Assembly: GCA_903831925.1 (NCBI GenBank)
Contig: CAIKZV010000735.1
Location: 1-6,268 of the forward strand
Direction: 5' to 3'
DNA length: 6,268 bases
Origin: an uncultured Burkholderiales bacterium
GTDB lineage: Bacteria > Pseudomonadota > Gammaproteobacteria > Burkholderiales > Burkholderiaceae_E
Position 1 is the first letter of the stretch. Every line of letters begins with the position of its first letter. A program made the translations under genes and the position numbers. Shown here piece by piece: positions 5,216 through 6,268 of the stretch. Below the pieces are notes generated by a model. The model searched no databases. It was not told the DNA's origin and saw only the letters and a program-made list of their open reading frames with translations.

Positions 5216-6268
5216 ACGGCAACCGCCTCCATGCCGAAGGTGTCTCGCTGACCGACATCGCCGAGCGCTTTGGCACCCCCACCTGGGTCTATTCGCGTTC
5301 GGCCATCGAATCGGCCTGGAGCGAGTTCGCGCAGGCCACACAGGGTCGCCGCGCCCTGGTGTGTTTCGCGATCAAGGCCAACAGCAATCTGGCGATCCTC
5401 GATCTGCTCGCCCGCCACGGTGCCGGTTTCGACATCGTCTCGGGCGGCGAGCTCGCGCGGGTCCTCGCCGCCGGTGGCGATCCCTCAAAGATCGTCTTCT
5501 CCGGGGTCGGCAAAACCCGTGACGAGATGCGCCAGGCGCTGGCCGCCGGCGTGCGCTGCTTCAACGTCGAGTCCGAAAGCGAACTGGTGCAGCTCGATGC
5601 GGTCGCCGGGTCCCTCGGCCTTCAGGCCCCGATCTCGCTGCGGGTCAACCCCGATGTCGATGCCGGCACGCATCCCTACATCTCGACCGGCCTGCGCGAC
5701 AACAAGTTCGGCATCGCCCACGACCGCGCGCTGGCAGCCTATCGGCAGGCCCGCCAACTGCCCAACCTGCGCATCGAGGGCATCGACTGCCATATCGGCT
5801 CCCAGATCACCGAGATCGCGCCTTTCCTTGCGGCGCTCGACCGTGTCCTCGACCTGACCGACCAGCTTGCCGCCGAGGGCATCACCATCCGGCATCTCGA
5901 TCTGGGCGGTGGCCTGGGCATCACCTACAGCGACGAGACACCGCCGGCGCGCGGCGCCATGCTCGCGGCGATCTTCGCGCGCATCGATGCCTGGGTCAGC
6001 CAGCGCGGCCTCACGCCTGCCGAGACCCCCGAGGTGCTCTTCGAATTCGGCCGTGCAATGGTCGGCAACGCCGGGCTGCTGCTGACCCGCGTCGAGGTGC
6101 TCAAACGCAACGGCGATCGCCGGTTCGCGGTGGTCGATGCGGCCATGAACGACCTGATGCGCCCGGCGATGTACGAAGCCTGGCACGACATCGTCCCGGT
6201 GGCGCCGTCAACCGCGGCCACCGAGGCCTACGACATCGTCGGGCCGGTCTGCGAATCCGGCGACTGGC
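5179..6268 (+). CDS. lysA: Diaminopimelate decarboxylase LysA (3' end missing)
   Basis: A PLP-dependent, fold-III enzyme that decarboxylates meso-diaminopimelate to L-lysine, the last step of lysine synthesis. Of the usual 415 or so residues, 363 are present. Visible features are K66 in CFAIKANSN (Schiff-base lysine), the SGGEL stretch, H205 in CHIGSQI, the phosphate-binding LGGGLG at 242-247, and C358 in GPVCESGDW, which supplies the partner active site. The ring- and substrate-binding motif normally written EPGR reads E289-F290-G291-R292, an unusual Pro-to-Phe change; the rest (AMVGNAG) is normal. The final Tyr-containing segment lies outside the window. The ATG start gives the usual N terminus (NGNRLHAEGVSLTDIAERFGTPTWVYS). 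It has no clear ribosome site and starts 37 bases inside lptM, consistent with coupled translation. Family certain. Confidence 0.97.
   Translation, partial: MPAIANLPAFALNGNRLHAEGVSLTDIAERFGTPTWVYSRSAIESAWSEFAQATQGRRALVCFAIKANSNLAILDLLARHGAGFDIVSGGELARVLAAGGDPSKIVFSGVGKTRDEMRQALAAGVRCFNVESESELVQLDAVAGSLGLQAPISLRVNPDVDAGTHPYISTGLRDNKFGIAHDRALAAYRQARQLPNLRIEGIDCHIGSQITEIAPFLAALDRVLDLTDQLAAEGITIRHLDLGGGLGITYSDETPPARGAMLAAIFARIDAWVSQRGLTPAETPEVLFEFGRAMVGNAGLLLTRVEVLKRNGDRRFAVVDAAMNDLMRPAMYEAWHDIVPVAPSTAATEAYDIVGPVCESGDW

Noticed and set aside
5485..6186. A 233-codon minus-strand open frame within lysA
   Set aside because: LysA catalytic motifs are continuous on the plus strand; the antisense frame is a codon-bias artefact.
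1..6268. A defence island, mobile element, CRISPR array or other new system spanning the window
   Set aside because: Nearly all DNA is explained by signalling, flavoprotein and housekeeping genes. I saw no transposase, integrase, nuclease, long terminal repeats or spaced repeat array.

Overview
The window is about 6.3 kb of GC-rich (roughly 65%), tightly packed bacterial chromosome. It most likely comes from a Pseudomonadota, and I would guess Betaproteobacteria. The evidence is the divergent arrangement cyaY // lptM-lysA, the NtrC-type response regulator, and an MhpA-like flavin hydroxylase followed by a DUF2783 protein. No lineage below class can be fixed from the sequence alone. I see no insertion sequence, tRNA, rRNA, CRISPR array or phage gene.

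Left part (1-1806, minus strand): a three-gene signalling operon with chained start/stop overlaps. A small soluble histidine kinase-like protein comes first. A single-domain receiver overlaps it by four bases (GTGA), and an NtrC-family sigma-54 activator overlaps the receiver by one base (TGATG). The activator is cut by the window edge in its AAA+ domain. The kinase keeps the phosphorylatable His motif but has lost most of the ATP-binding signature, so it may work as a phosphotransferase, phosphatase or pseudokinase.

Middle (1807-2618): a gene-poor regulatory stretch around a small GlsB/YeaQ/YmgE-type membrane protein (minus strand, 2228-2497). A strong 11-bp hairpin lies just past its stop. 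Between it and the divergent flavoprotein gene is a 121-bp spacer with four related direct repeats in two 14-bp-period pairs and a weak sigma-54-like promoter facing the membrane-protein gene.

Right-centre (2619-4632, plus strand): a 600-residue FAD-dependent aromatic-hydroxylase-type monooxygenase with a TTG start, followed one base later by a 69-residue DUF2783 protein. They form a compact two-gene unit of unknown substrate. Its end collides tail-to-tail with cyaY, with overlapping stop codons.

Right end (4629-6268): cyaY (bacterial frataxin, minus strand) is divergent from lptM (small outer-membrane lipoprotein), with only 14 bases between the start codons. lptM overlaps lysA (diaminopimelate decarboxylase) by 37 bases. 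lysA runs off the window after its catalytic CESGD motif. These genes link Fe-S assembly, outer-membrane LPS-translocon maturation and lysine/peptidoglycan precursor metabolism, a common housekeeping neighbourhood.

The most interesting points are the degenerate kinase with two receivers, the repeat-rich divergent spacer, the unstudied monooxygenase-DUF2783 pair with its Ala/Val/Gly-rich insertion, and an EPGR-to-EFGR change in LysA.
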